The notes beneath the pieces were generated by a model. That model was not told the origin of the DNA and did not search any database. It saw nothing but the letters and a program-made list of their open reading frames with translations. Shown piece after piece: positions 20,294-31,200 of a DNA stretch of 64,000 nt; within the stretch, counting starts at the first letter, position 1; the number at the start of each line of letters is the position of its first letter. The stretch comes from Gerris lacustris (lineage: Eukaryota > Arthropoda > Insecta > Hemiptera > Gerridae): assembly GCA_951217055.1 (NCBI GenBank), contig OX578286.1, positions 29,580,720-29,644,719 on the forward strand, in the 5' to 3' direction. The translations under genes and the position numbers were made by a program.

Positions 20294-21230
20294 TGTGTGT
20301 ACTATTGAACATGGAATATCTTAGATCCATAAATATAGACTATTTTGGATCCATAAATATGGAATATCTTATTAATTTTACTTTAAAGAAACATAATATC
20401 ATATAAAATGTTTAAATGTATCTCCTTGAGCAAAGTCTTACTAAATGTACTTGAAAATAATTTTATTCCTTTTTTTTAAAAAAAAATTTGTTAGCCAACA
20501 ACATTATCGATTTAGAAGTAGGTGATAATCACCATTTCTATTTTTTCTAATTAGTGTCCTTTAAAATAGGTATAAAAGAAAAAAAAAGTTTAATTAATAA
20601 TATTTTGAAAAATGTGTAGAAGTTTGATCAAATTAGATGTGAAAAACCTCTTTAGCGATTGTTTCTTAATTAGAATTAAAAAAAAAAAAAAATGAAAAAT
20701 CATAATTATTAGGGAAAAATATAGAAAAAGCAAAAAAAAAACATTCCTTCTCTTAAAAAAATGTCTTCACTTCATAGAAAAAACATTGAATCAAGGGTAA
20801 GTTTTTGTGTTTACTCCTGGTGGCGAAATATAGAACTAAAAAGTGAAAATTGAGCTACCAGTTACTATATTTAAAAGGGTCATATTTTTCATGTTGTTTT
20901 TTGTGTGACGGAAACTTCTTTTGTTTCCCAGCCCATAAATATATCCATGTTAAATGTTTTCTCTTCAAAATCATGATATTATGTCCTCCAATATTGTAGT
21001 TCTCTTGACATTTGTTATCATTATGTCATTTAGATTCTAATTTGTTATTTTTTTCAAGATTTATTTTTATGTATTCATTCTTCTGATGTAATTTGATACA
21101 TTCCTTTTCAATTGCATCATCAAATTAGTTAAATTTAAATACATTATTGGCTTATTTTGGGCATATTGTGGAAGGAAATGGGAATTTTTTATATTTAGCA
21201 TATTTGATGCATGAAAATTAACATATCAAA
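20294..21230. other. A+T-rich sequence, no gene
   Basis: A short direct repeat of TGGATCCATAAATA or TAGATCCATAAATA with TGGAATATCTTA is present at 20310-20370. Otherwise poly-A and poly-T rich. Confidence 0.4.
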
Positions 21231-21445
21231 AGTCCTAAGGGGAGGCTGTGACAACCATTATGAAAAATAAGTATCATTTTTTGTATTTTGTACAAATATC
21301 TTGAACTTAAAGCTTATACATTTGTCTATTTAAAAAGTCCTAAGGGGAGGCTGTGACAACCATTATGAAAAATTAGTATCATTTTTTGTATTTTGTACAA
21401 ATATCTTGAACTTAAAGCTTATACATTTGTCTATTTAAAAAGTCC
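21231..21445. repeat. 105-bp tandem duplication
   Basis: Two units beginning AGTCCTAAGGGGAGGCTGTG at 21231 and 21336 are almost identical (one A/T difference), with a third start truncated at AAAGTCCTT (21438). Near identity implies a recent duplication. Confidence 0.85.
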
Positions 21446-21589
21446 TTATTAATTTATTGATAACTTTATCATTTTTGAGATATTTGTAGAGTTTTATTTA
21501 TTTATTTATTGTTTTATGAGGGTGTCAGACAACTAATTCATATACACCCAATAAAAGGCATCAAATAATACAGATCTTTTGATTTTTAT

Positions 21590-21643
21590 TCCATGAAGCC
21601 AGTTCAGATAATAGTTTGGATAATCAAGGTTCTACTGTATATA
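21590..21643 (-). repeat. pogo-like element end fragment
   Basis: GTTTGGATAATCAAGGTTCT then ACTGTATA is a single diverged end of the CAGTAGAACCT type with a TA next to it. No partner end is visible nearby. Confidence 0.45.
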
Positions 21644-21730
21644 AGTTCAATAAAAATTTGTATTAAAAAAAAAAAATAACAGACATACTTAATCTGATAT
21701 GATATTTATTAGTTTTCGCATGTAATTTTA

Positions 21731-22190
21731 ATTATTATTGAACATTTCATCAAAATAACTTCTCCTGGGCGGGGAATCGAACCCGGGTTCTCTCCGTCCG
21801 CGTTTAAAACTATTTTCTCAGGAACTAGCTTTTCCCCGAATAACAGCTTATATCGTTTGATTTGTATTTAAATACATTTTAGAATTTTTTAATGAAAATC
21901 GTCGGAACCGTAATAGAGAAATAATTTTTTTCACGTTTTTTCAGAGATTTTGGGGGGTAGCGGCCCCAAATTTGAAGCTAAAATTCATTATTCGATTTCA
22001 CCTCAGGGTATGATTTTTCTGAATGTGCATGCCAAATTTTGTCAAAATCGGCCCAGTAGTTTAGGCTCCAGCGTCTGCACAGACATTTTTTAAATACCAC
22101 TTTTTTGGACTCTCGGGAGCTCAAAACGTGTAAATCCATCAAAATCGAATTTTCATACCATCACAATACTTTCTCTTTATATGAGAAAGT
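21731..22190 (+). repeat. Family B interspersed repeat
   Basis: Contains CTGGGCGGGGAATCGAACCC, GATTTTGGGGGGTAGC, CAAAATCGGCCCAGTAGTTT then AGGCTCCAG, and ends with a hairpin ACTTTCTCTTTATATGAGAA then AGT. Other copies: about 36890-37468 (+), 38130-38520 (+) and 40388-40930 (-). No coding capacity was found. Confidence 0.65.
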
Positions 22191-22850
22191 AAAAAAAAAA
22201 ATTGTTTTAAACCACTAGAGTTGTTCCAAGGGAAACACTAACAATTTAATTGCAAAGATCTTAAAAACCATTAGAGTTATCTGGAAATGTATAAGGAGCT
22301 TTTTTGAAGACAATTGTGGAAGCTTTAATTTGGTAAAGACACCCTAAAAATTAATAATTAATTTGGTTTAGAACAACTTTCTTTTTAAATATATTAGAGA
22401 TGTTTGAAAAAAAATGGGACTTTATTTTCAAAATGGCAGACAAAGCAGCTCTAAGCACTTCCAGGACTTTCATGCATTCCAGGATGTTCATTATAAAGTA
22501 ATAATACAACAATTATGTCAAATATTAAAACTTTTCTGATAACCATCCACAATTATTTATTTGTTTACTGGACATAAATCTTACAACAGGTTATACCCAT
22601 AAGTAAAACAAAATGAAATCATTCAGAAAAATTGTCAAGAAATTTCTCAATAATTGATGAGTTTACAACACTTATTATATATTATAAAGTCTGTAAAACT
22701 ATTCCATTGAAAATTGCTTTAATAAATACATATTATTGATTTATATATTTTTATTTAATTTGATTTTTTTTTATCCTTTTTCACTTTTTTTTTGTTGTTG
22801 CTTACTTTTTACATATCAATGAGAAACTTAAGATATCAATGAAAATATAA
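22191..22850. other. A+T-rich sequence, no gene
   Basis: No ORF or repeat terminus recognised; poly-T runs at about 22760-22800. Confidence 0.35.
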
Positions 22851-23391
22851 AAATCAATGAGAGCTCAGGATTGTAAAATCTTGAGAGCTAAAATCAATGA
22901 GAGCTCAAGATTATAAAAATATTGAGAGCTAAAATCAATGAGAGCTCAGGATTGTAAAATCTTGAGAGCTAAAATCAATGAGAGCTCAAGATTATAAAAA
23001 TATTGAGAGCTAAAATCAATGAGAGCTCAGGATTGTAAAATCTTGAGAGCTAAAATCAATGAGAGCTCAAGATAATAAAAATCATGAGAGCTAAAATCTA
23101 TGAGAGCTCAAGATTATAAAATCCTGAGAACTAAAATCAATGAGAGCTCAAGATTATAAAATCCTGAGAACTAAAATCAATGAGAGCTCAAGATTATAAA
23201 ATCCTGAGAGCTAAAATCAATGAGATCTCAGGATTGTAAAATCTTGAGAGCTAAAATCAATGAGATCTCAGGATTGTAAAATCTTGAGAGCTAAAATCAA
23301 TGAGATCTCAGGATTGTAAAATCTTGAGAGCTAAAATCAATGAGATCTAAGGATTGTAAAATCTTGAGAGCTAAAATCAATGAGATCTCAA
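22851..23391. repeat. 40-bp minisatellite, about 13 units, dyad-symmetric
   Basis: The unit AAATCAATGAGAGCTCAGGA then TTGTAAAATCTTGAGAGCTA is repeated with variants (41 bp; GAGCTC changed to GAGATC; CAGG changed to CAAG). Each unit holds an imperfect inverted repeat, AGCTCAAGATT against AATCCTGAGAGCT, so every unit can form a hairpin. Variants cluster: the last five units all carry GAGATCT, which points to local amplification. Confidence 0.88.
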
Positions 23392-23523
23392 TCATCACCC
23401 TATTTTTTCTTACTTCCCGTGCTGTCAATATACTAACACTCACAAACTGTAGGTATGAATGTGTTTTTATATAGGTTTAAGAAGAGTTAGGAAGATAATA
23501 ACACTTGGCTGTGTTGATTTTTT

Positions 23524-23755
23524 GGCACTTCTTTAGATTGTTACTCCCCTTATAAAAAAAGAGGGGAGTGAACATCTAAAGAAGGTAAGGGAACGTTCTT
23601 CTTTAGACTGTTACTCCCCTTATAAAAATAGAAGTGTGATATTCCTTTTCCCCAAAGTACATAGGGACTGAACATCCCTTTGTTTTAATAGTGATTTAGT
23701 CAAAGTCATTTATATCCTAAAAAAACATAGGGGAGTAACAATCTAAAGAAGTACC
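23524..23755. mobile_element. Family M (M1) MITE, complete copy with 8-bp target duplication
   Basis: Ends GGCACTTCTTTAGATTGTTA and (complement) GGTACTTCTTTAGATTGTTA, 232 bp. It is flanked by a perfect 8-bp duplication GATTTTTT at 23516-23523 and 23756-23763. An 8-bp duplication is the signature of the hAT superfamily, although the TIRs do not begin with the usual CAGNG. This is the best reference copy of the family. Confidence 0.85.
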
Positions 23756-23763
23756 GATTTTTT

Positions 23764-24285
23764 ATTCCTTTTAAACATTTTTGAAGTGATTTCTTTGAAT
23801 AAATTTGGAATTCTTCAAATACCTTTACACTTATTTAAATAAATTAACTACTTTAATAAATATGGTAAAATATATTATAATAATAATGTTATATACAATT
23901 TATTGGCATGGAAAACAGAAAAAAGAGAGATAAATAAAGTAAATACTACAATAATTAAATTAACACTTATTATTTTACATTTTAATTTACATACAAAATA
24001 AAAAATTAATTAATTAAAATCTAATACATACTAAGTTTTGATTTTTAAAATAACTTGTTTGAGATGGTTAAAAATTGTCATTTATATACTATAATATAGG
24101 CTTCAACAAGGTTTTTTTTTTAAAGGAAATTTTTTGGTCTGATTGTGTTTTTATACATAAGACAAAAAAAGCAATATAAAAAATAAATATACAAATTTTG
24201 ATTAGTTATACAGTGAGACCCTCATATCGTATTGTAGGAGACACAAAAAACTTATTTTATTCTTTCCTTAACTATTTTGTAAAAT
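23764..24285. other. A+T-rich sequence, no gene
   Basis: No ORF, tandem array or repeat boundary seen. Confidence 0.35.
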
Positions 24286-24289
24286 TTTA

Positions 24290-24722
24290 GTAATTGCATA
24301 TTCTTTTTCCACACTTCAAGACCTTTAAATTGATGTATAACATGTCATAGTTACTAAGAAATTTTTTTTAGTCCCCCGCCATATTGGCTGCCATCTTGAA
24401 AATATTACGTGAGAAAATGTTAATAGTTGCATATTCTTTTTCTTCATTTCAAGACCTTTAAATTGATATATAACATGTCATGGTGACTAAAAACTTTTTT
24501 TTTAGTTGCCCGCCATCTTGAAAATATTAAGTGTGAAAAATCCAAAATGTGTCCAGCTGTCTAAAATGCCGAGATGCACCTGTGTGCTGAATTTCATGTT
24601 CCTAGCTATAGTAGTTTTTGAATTGAAACAAGCAACGGACAGACACCAACGGACAGACAGACAGACAGACAGAGCCGTTATATAAGGTTTCTTTTTTTAC
24701 TTTGTACAGAAACCTAAAACAA
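24290..24722 (-). repeat. Family A interspersed repeat, inverted copy
   Basis: Reverse complement of the copy at 3362-3988, including the GACAGACAGACAGACAGAGC run and the terminal CAGAAACCTAAAA. It lacks the far end. Confidence 0.65.
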
Positions 24723-24947
24723 CAATTTTGTTTTACCAGCCATTCTTTTTATCCGGCCATAGATATGGCTCCAAGGCAATCAGTTAAGAGGGCTTCTACT
24801 TTAATAGAAATGCTAAAAACCGATCAAACAAGTTTTGATAAACTTTTAACTTAATCTTTTGATTTTGATTTGCAATGAGTAAGTTCCGTAGAAAATCAAT
24901 AGTACAAAAATAAAGACTTAATCTGTCCTTTTTTTTACTCTTTAACT

Positions 24948-24953
24948 TTTATT
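24948..24953 (-). terminator. Probable poly(A) signal of the ATAD5 gene
   Basis: AATAAA on the minus strand about 21 bases after the stop codon, implying a very short 3' untranslated region. A second AATAAA-like A+T-rich run follows. Confidence 0.5.
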
Positions 24954-24974
24954 TACAAATAAAAATAAAAAAAC

Positions 24975-25272
24975 TTAATCAATAATTTGAATATCGTCAA
25001 AATCAGGAGGTATTTTATTTTGATCTTCAGATTGATCGTTGAGAGTTGAACAGAGATTGTCGAGCATTCGTTGATCAGATGTATCAACTCCAAGATTATG
25101 AAGGTGGTTGAAGTATCGTTTGTTCCTCTTAGTTTGTATCGCAAGTCTGACTCGTTCGGTTCTCGCTATGTGTCTTAGAGAACTTAAATAATCGCAGGCG
25201 ATGGCACGTCGACTAAGACATACACTTGTATCGACAACTTCACTCAATTCATCACCAGCTGCTAATGAATCG
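24975..25272 (-). CDS. ATAD5: ATAD5 exon 14, C-terminus
   Basis: Acceptor ATTTTTCAG; encodes CDSLAAGDELSEVVDTS, then SRRAIACDYLSSLRHIARTE, RNKRYFNHLHNLGVD, and an acidic tail DDIQIID then TAA. ACDYLSSLRHIARTE with RNKRYFNHL is the conserved C-terminal helix of ATAD5. Confidence 0.92.
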
Positions 25273-28200
25273 CTGAAAAATATAATAAAACATTTTTATT
25301 AGAGAATAAAATAGTTAATATTCTCATGAGTAAGTTAGAAATAAAATATGTATTTATATAAATTTAAAGTCTGCCATTTACTGTGGCACATAGCTCCCTC
25401 GTCTGATCACCTATTTTATTAATGTTAAGCTATTACAAGCCAATATTGTCTAAATTTATCTCATTGTTCCTCCTTTACTTTAAAAAAATTAGTTAAAATT
25501 GATTTGCTTTAATAAAGGAATACAAATTTGAACTTAGCAACATTAAATGTGCAGAGGGGGTTGAAATAAATCTGGGGCTATCAGTAGGCTACTTTCAAAA
25601 AAACCATCCAAATTTCTGGAGAATTCAATAACAAGCATCATCGGCACAGCTATATAACACCTTTTTATTCCAAACTCAATGAAACTACTTCAAAGTATAA
25701 TATGTAAATTTTTGTGTTCGGTACTTTTGGGGATTAGGTTGGTAACAGAGAGACAAACGCAGGAAATTGTAAGGGTAATTGTTTTTGGTACTTCTTTAGA
25801 TTGTTTCTTGCCTAATAAAAACAAGTGAGGCACGCTTCACATAAATACGTGAAGCGATAATCACCAGTTTCTGTACGATTAAGTTAAAATTATTAAGTGT
25901 AATAGTTGCATATTCTTTTTCTATACTTCAATACCTTTAAATTGATGTATAACATGTCATGGTGAATAAAAATTTTTTTAGTTGGCCGCCATATTGGCCG
26001 CCACCTTGAAAAAGTGTCCAGTTGTCACCAATGCCGAGATGCACCAGTGTGCCAAATTTCATGTTCCTAGCTATAGTAGTTTATGAATTGAAACAAGCAA
26101 CGGACAGACAGACAGACAGAGCCATTATATAAGGTTTCTTTTTGTACTTTGTACAGAAACCTAAAAGCAGAGGGGAATTAAAATCTAAAGACGATGTGGG
26201 TAATGTTTTTCTTTAGACTGTTACTCCTCTTAAAAAAACAGAAGTTACCTCTGACTAAACATCCCTTTGTCTTAATAATTATTTAGTTAGTCATTTATAT
26301 TCTAAAAAAAAAAAAAAAAAAGGAGTAACAATATAAAGAAGTACTATTGTTTTTGCCTACGATTGATACGAAATATAAACATTATATCTCTGTTTAGATG
26401 CGTAGAAAGTGAAGAATTCTTCAGCTTTACGCACGATTAGCGAGTTTGTTTACATTTAACAAAACTAATTTGCTATTCTTTTATTAAAGTAACTGTTTAT
26501 ATCGAGTTTTTAGTGAAGAACAATGAATGAATCAAGTGGCTTTGACAAAAATTTAGAGAATAATAACTCCTCCAGAAATAATTAATTCAGCAAAAAATAC
26601 AACTCAAGAATTAATGCCATCTTTATCAAGAGAAGAGTTACGAACTTACATACAGCAAGTTTATTTTTTTCTGTATTTATTATTTAAATCTAACAATCGT
26701 AGATAAAATACGGTACGCAACTCGTGCGAAAACGGCATTTTGCATTGCTCGTGTGGTTTTACTACCCTCGCTATCGCTCAGGTGCAAACTCCACACTCGC
26801 ATGCAAAATGCTACTTTCCGCACTCGACGTGTTATGTACTATTTATCTTGTAATTATTGCCTATGGACCCTAAAAAACTACTTTTACACTACATGCAAGT
26901 AAAAATTACCAGTAAGAGGAGAGAGGTAGATGGCAAGTAGTGATAGATGATGTCAAATCTTCAGCGATATCATTTCTTAGCGAGTCGACTAGTGTATCCT
27001 CAAGCCTTGGCTCGACAGTTGTGCTTTCTCGAAACAATGAAAATCTGCTGCAATCCTATATAAACAAAAAGTGAAAAGCAAAATATTACAATGAAACAAA
27101 CGAATGGTTGTTTTGGCTGAGCTTTTGTGGTACAACTTCATAATTATGATTAGAGAGGTGAATAGAAAGTAACACAACAATATTGTGGCACTTCTTTAGA
27201 TTGTTACTCCCCTTATAAGAAAACAGAGGGGAGTAACAATCTAAAGAAGGCGTACGTAATGTTCTTCTTTAGAGTGTTACTCCCCTAATAAAAACAGAAG
27301 TGTGATATTCCTTTGTCCCAAAGTACATTGCACTAAACATCCCTTTGTCTTAATAGTTATTTAGATACAGTCATTTATATTTTTTTTAAATCATAGGGGA
27401 GTAACAATCTAAAGAAGCATCAATATTGTCACCACAATTTTTATATTAAGTATTAACAAAAGTGTTTCAACAATTTATATAATCTTCAGTGTCGAGTGTT
27501 GGTATAGTAAGAGTAAAGATTCTACTACACATAGATATCAATTTCTCGATAACAATTAATAAATTTCCATGATGTTAAAATACGGGTTGAATACAGTATT
27601 TGAGTCAAAAGTGTTTATGGAAACCTAGATTCAATACGGATTGAATACGATTAAGATCTATATATGATATAAATAAATTTACGATAATTCTGGGATCATA
27701 TCTGGATTTATTTTCATTAAAAAACCAGAACTCCGTCCTAACGTGCCCAGGGTGTGGGTGTGAGTGCACCTAGCATGTTTCTGTAGGAACTGTAGTCAAA
27801 TCTATCAAAAAAATATAATCTTTATTGAAGATAAAGAGCTCAAATGGAGTTGATATTAATAGAATTATGAAAATGGAAAGAGTTTCCACAAAATGAATGT
27901 TTATTGCACATAACTAGTTTTCGGTCTCTTGGCTGAAAACTAGAGAGACAAAAAACAGACGGACGGAGCCCGTTCTTTTGTCTCTCAAGTGACTCAACGT
28001 TAAGTTTTTCCTTTACCTTTTACCAGCGCTGAATGACTGAGAGGCTGAAAACTAGATACAGTAGAGTCTCGCTAATCCGGGTTTAACGGGTCCGGATTAA
28101 ACAGAATCAGTTTTAATGTGTCTGTAGAACAAGCTTTAGTAGAGTAAAACTATTAAAATCGAGGTTTTTATCGTAAAAATTACTTCTATTAGTCTCCAAA

Positions 28201-31200
28201 ACATGCTTGTAACGTAGGTCCATTATTTAAGTTAAGAGCTGTCCTGTCACCAGTCATGTCAAATATCAAATGAATTAAAATAAAATGGCAATCTATTATA
28301 CAGGTGGCAGGTACAGAAGGGACTTCCTGAGAAACAGGCTGTTCTGATCTGAAATTCGAGGAGCGATAATCATTTCACAAAAAGTTGAGACATTAGACAT
28401 TGTTGGCTTGGCACAATTTCATGGAACTGGGTTGAGCCGCCGCTACATGTTTCTTAAAACCCTTCCCCATCTCAGTCACATATAATTGTAATTCCTGGAA
28501 TACACTTCCTTTATATCTTCCGCTCTACATTTCTATGAAACCAAAACAGATTAATCGATGTTTTTACTTATTCTTAAATCTGTTAATTTTTAACAAATTA
28601 CCGGGTATTCCTCGTGTTAGACTGTTAGAATATACACCTATAAACTATACTAGGAACAATTTTATACATTTTAATAGACAATAAAAGCAGAAACTCCAAT
28701 TATCTTAACAATTAATAAATCTTAACAGGCCCTGGTTCCAATTTGTACATAGTTTTTGGCCCGTCCGGATGTCCGGACTAGCGGGGTCCGGATAAACGAG
28801 ACTCTACTGTATGTGGAATAAACATTTATTTTGAGGAGAGGCTTTCCGTTTTTCATTATGCCATTAATAACCTTTATTTGCAGTTTTTAGTTCTGTTTCT
28901 TAAAACACATAAAAATCAAACACAACAAATCTGGTTACAAAAAGGTGAAAATTACAAAATCATTTATAACCTTTATCAAATTAACCAAGTAAAAGTTTTT
29001 TTCTTCTTTAGCTGATTGGTTTATTAAATAGGGATTCAATACTACTCATGGTAACACCTAGCTTATTAAATCCCAAATCAGGATTCAATCCTAAATGAAA
29101 CATCATGAAAACGTAGTAATTGAAAGAAAACTTCCTCAGTAAAGAGAAGAAATTACTGTAAAACACAGAGATAAAAAGTTTTCAAGTTTGTTTACACTTT
29201 TGTCTTTAATGCATCTTGGGTTCTGACAACTAATGAAGAAGAGCAGGAAGAAGAGAATGAGTGAGAAACACAGTTCAATCCTCTTTATGCTTGGAATCTT
29301 TTGATTGTTTACATAGGAGAAAATTGTCCAAATAAGTTCACTTTTCTCTTAGTACTAACTTCCATCAAACTTTAAGTCTCCAAATAGAAAAGTGGCTCAC
29401 ACTACTTTTCTATTCACTTTACCCCATCTACCCCTTTTTTACCTCTTTATCTCTCACCAACTCTTAGCTGCTAAAAACTCACATCATATGTTTTAATCAC
29501 TTAGTTTGAGTTTACTCAAATAAATTCAACTCACAAATTACCTTTTTAGAAGAAAGTATGTCATATGTACAAAGTGTTTTTGCTCTTTTTACAGTCGCTA
29601 AAGCTTCATCTTTGGTTTCAAATGAGGAATCTTTGAAGGAACTTAATCTTTCATCGAGCAAACATAATTTTCTTCGGTCCAACTGGAAAAAAGGTATTAC
29701 AATCTTAATTATCTGATAAGGATTTAATCAAACACTGAGGATATTTGGATGGATATAACATGTTTTTAAATCTCTTGAATATTTAAAAAATTACGTAGAG
29801 ACCATAATAATGGTTGTAATAGAAGTTCTTCAAATAAACTTTATTGCGATATGAAAGTTGTGGAGAAAATGTTTTGACACATTCAACATGTTTGGATCCA
29901 CTGTGGTTCCATGTCGTGCTAAGGCTAGTGGCTGTTGGATCTCTAGCGGATCCAAACACGTTTCTGGCCCTCTGCCACTCTTTTCCTTGTGTCTCAGGCA
30001 GAACCCTCTTACAAGGGTCTACCAGGCCTACTGGTGTTTGTATTCATAGAGGATCCCAACAACAAATTTTTAAAAAGATCTATTTTTAGGCAAAACCAAG
30101 GACCCTTATATTTTCCTGCATGTGTCTGTCCGTCCGTCCATCTGTCCCTGCTCTCAAGGCTACACCGTCTTTGAAATTTCGCATATATGTGTATAGTACC
30201 TACCCACACATTTTAAAAATATAGCGACTTAAAACAATTATTTTTCAAAAAAACAAGGGTTAATTTTTTTTTTTTTTTTTTTTGGATACCGTGTGGGGTA
30301 TCGTATGAAAGGGTGCGTCGAGCTAATTACAAAAATATATAATTTTTGGATATAAGCTTTGACAGGACGAGTGTAGGTGAGTTTGAAGTGGGTGTGAAAA
30401 GTGCCCCCCCCCCCCTTCTATCTCACTTATGCAAAGTGCAAAAAATCTGAAAAAAATTCCTGAACGTTCTTCGACCAAAAGTAAAGATACCACTTTTTGG
30501 AAATTTCAAACTTATGCTGTTTTCTTTGTATTTATATGTTTATAGTCCGGTTCAGTGGCAAAAAATACTTTATTTGAAGTTTGTATATGTGTTTTGAGAA
30601 TATCAGACCCATAGGATAGTTCAAAGTAGGCTTTTTAGCATTTTAAAAAGCCCCATTAATAGGTACTACTTAAACTATAGAGTGTTGCCTACGGACCCTC
30701 ACTGTGTGCTGACTAGCACACACTTGACCTGTTTATTAAATTGTGTAATCTCACTTGGTATTATTTAAACCCACGACAAAGGTATGTTCCTGAATTTTAT
30801 TATGCTTTTTGAATAGATTAAGAATGTTTAATAATTAACTAAGTTCAAAGAACTGAGAACTTGAACAAATCAAAGGTGAAATCCAAAAAAGCTGATGCTG
30901 AATTTGGTACTTCTTTAGATTGTTACTCCCCAATGCTTTCTTAGAATATAAATTACTGACTAAAAACTATTAAGAAAAAGGGATATTTAGTCCAATATAC
31001 TTTGGGACAAAGGAATATCGCACTTCTGTTTTTAAAAGGGGAGTAACAGTCTAAAGAAGAACATTCCTTACACCTTCTTTAGATTGTTACCCCCTCTATT
31101 TTTTTATAAGGGGAGTAACAATCTAAAGAAGGAGCCCTGAATGGTATTGAGAATTGATAAAAATGGAAATCATCTGCCTCAGGCAATGCAAACGAGCTCT

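Noticed and set aside
22851..23391. CRISPR array
   Set aside because: Units are contiguous 40-bp repeats without unique spacers, in a eukaryotic setting.
29844..30209. Several overlapping short frames
   Set aside because: They are shadows within the family G repeat inside an ATAD5 intron and are not maintained in the second copy.
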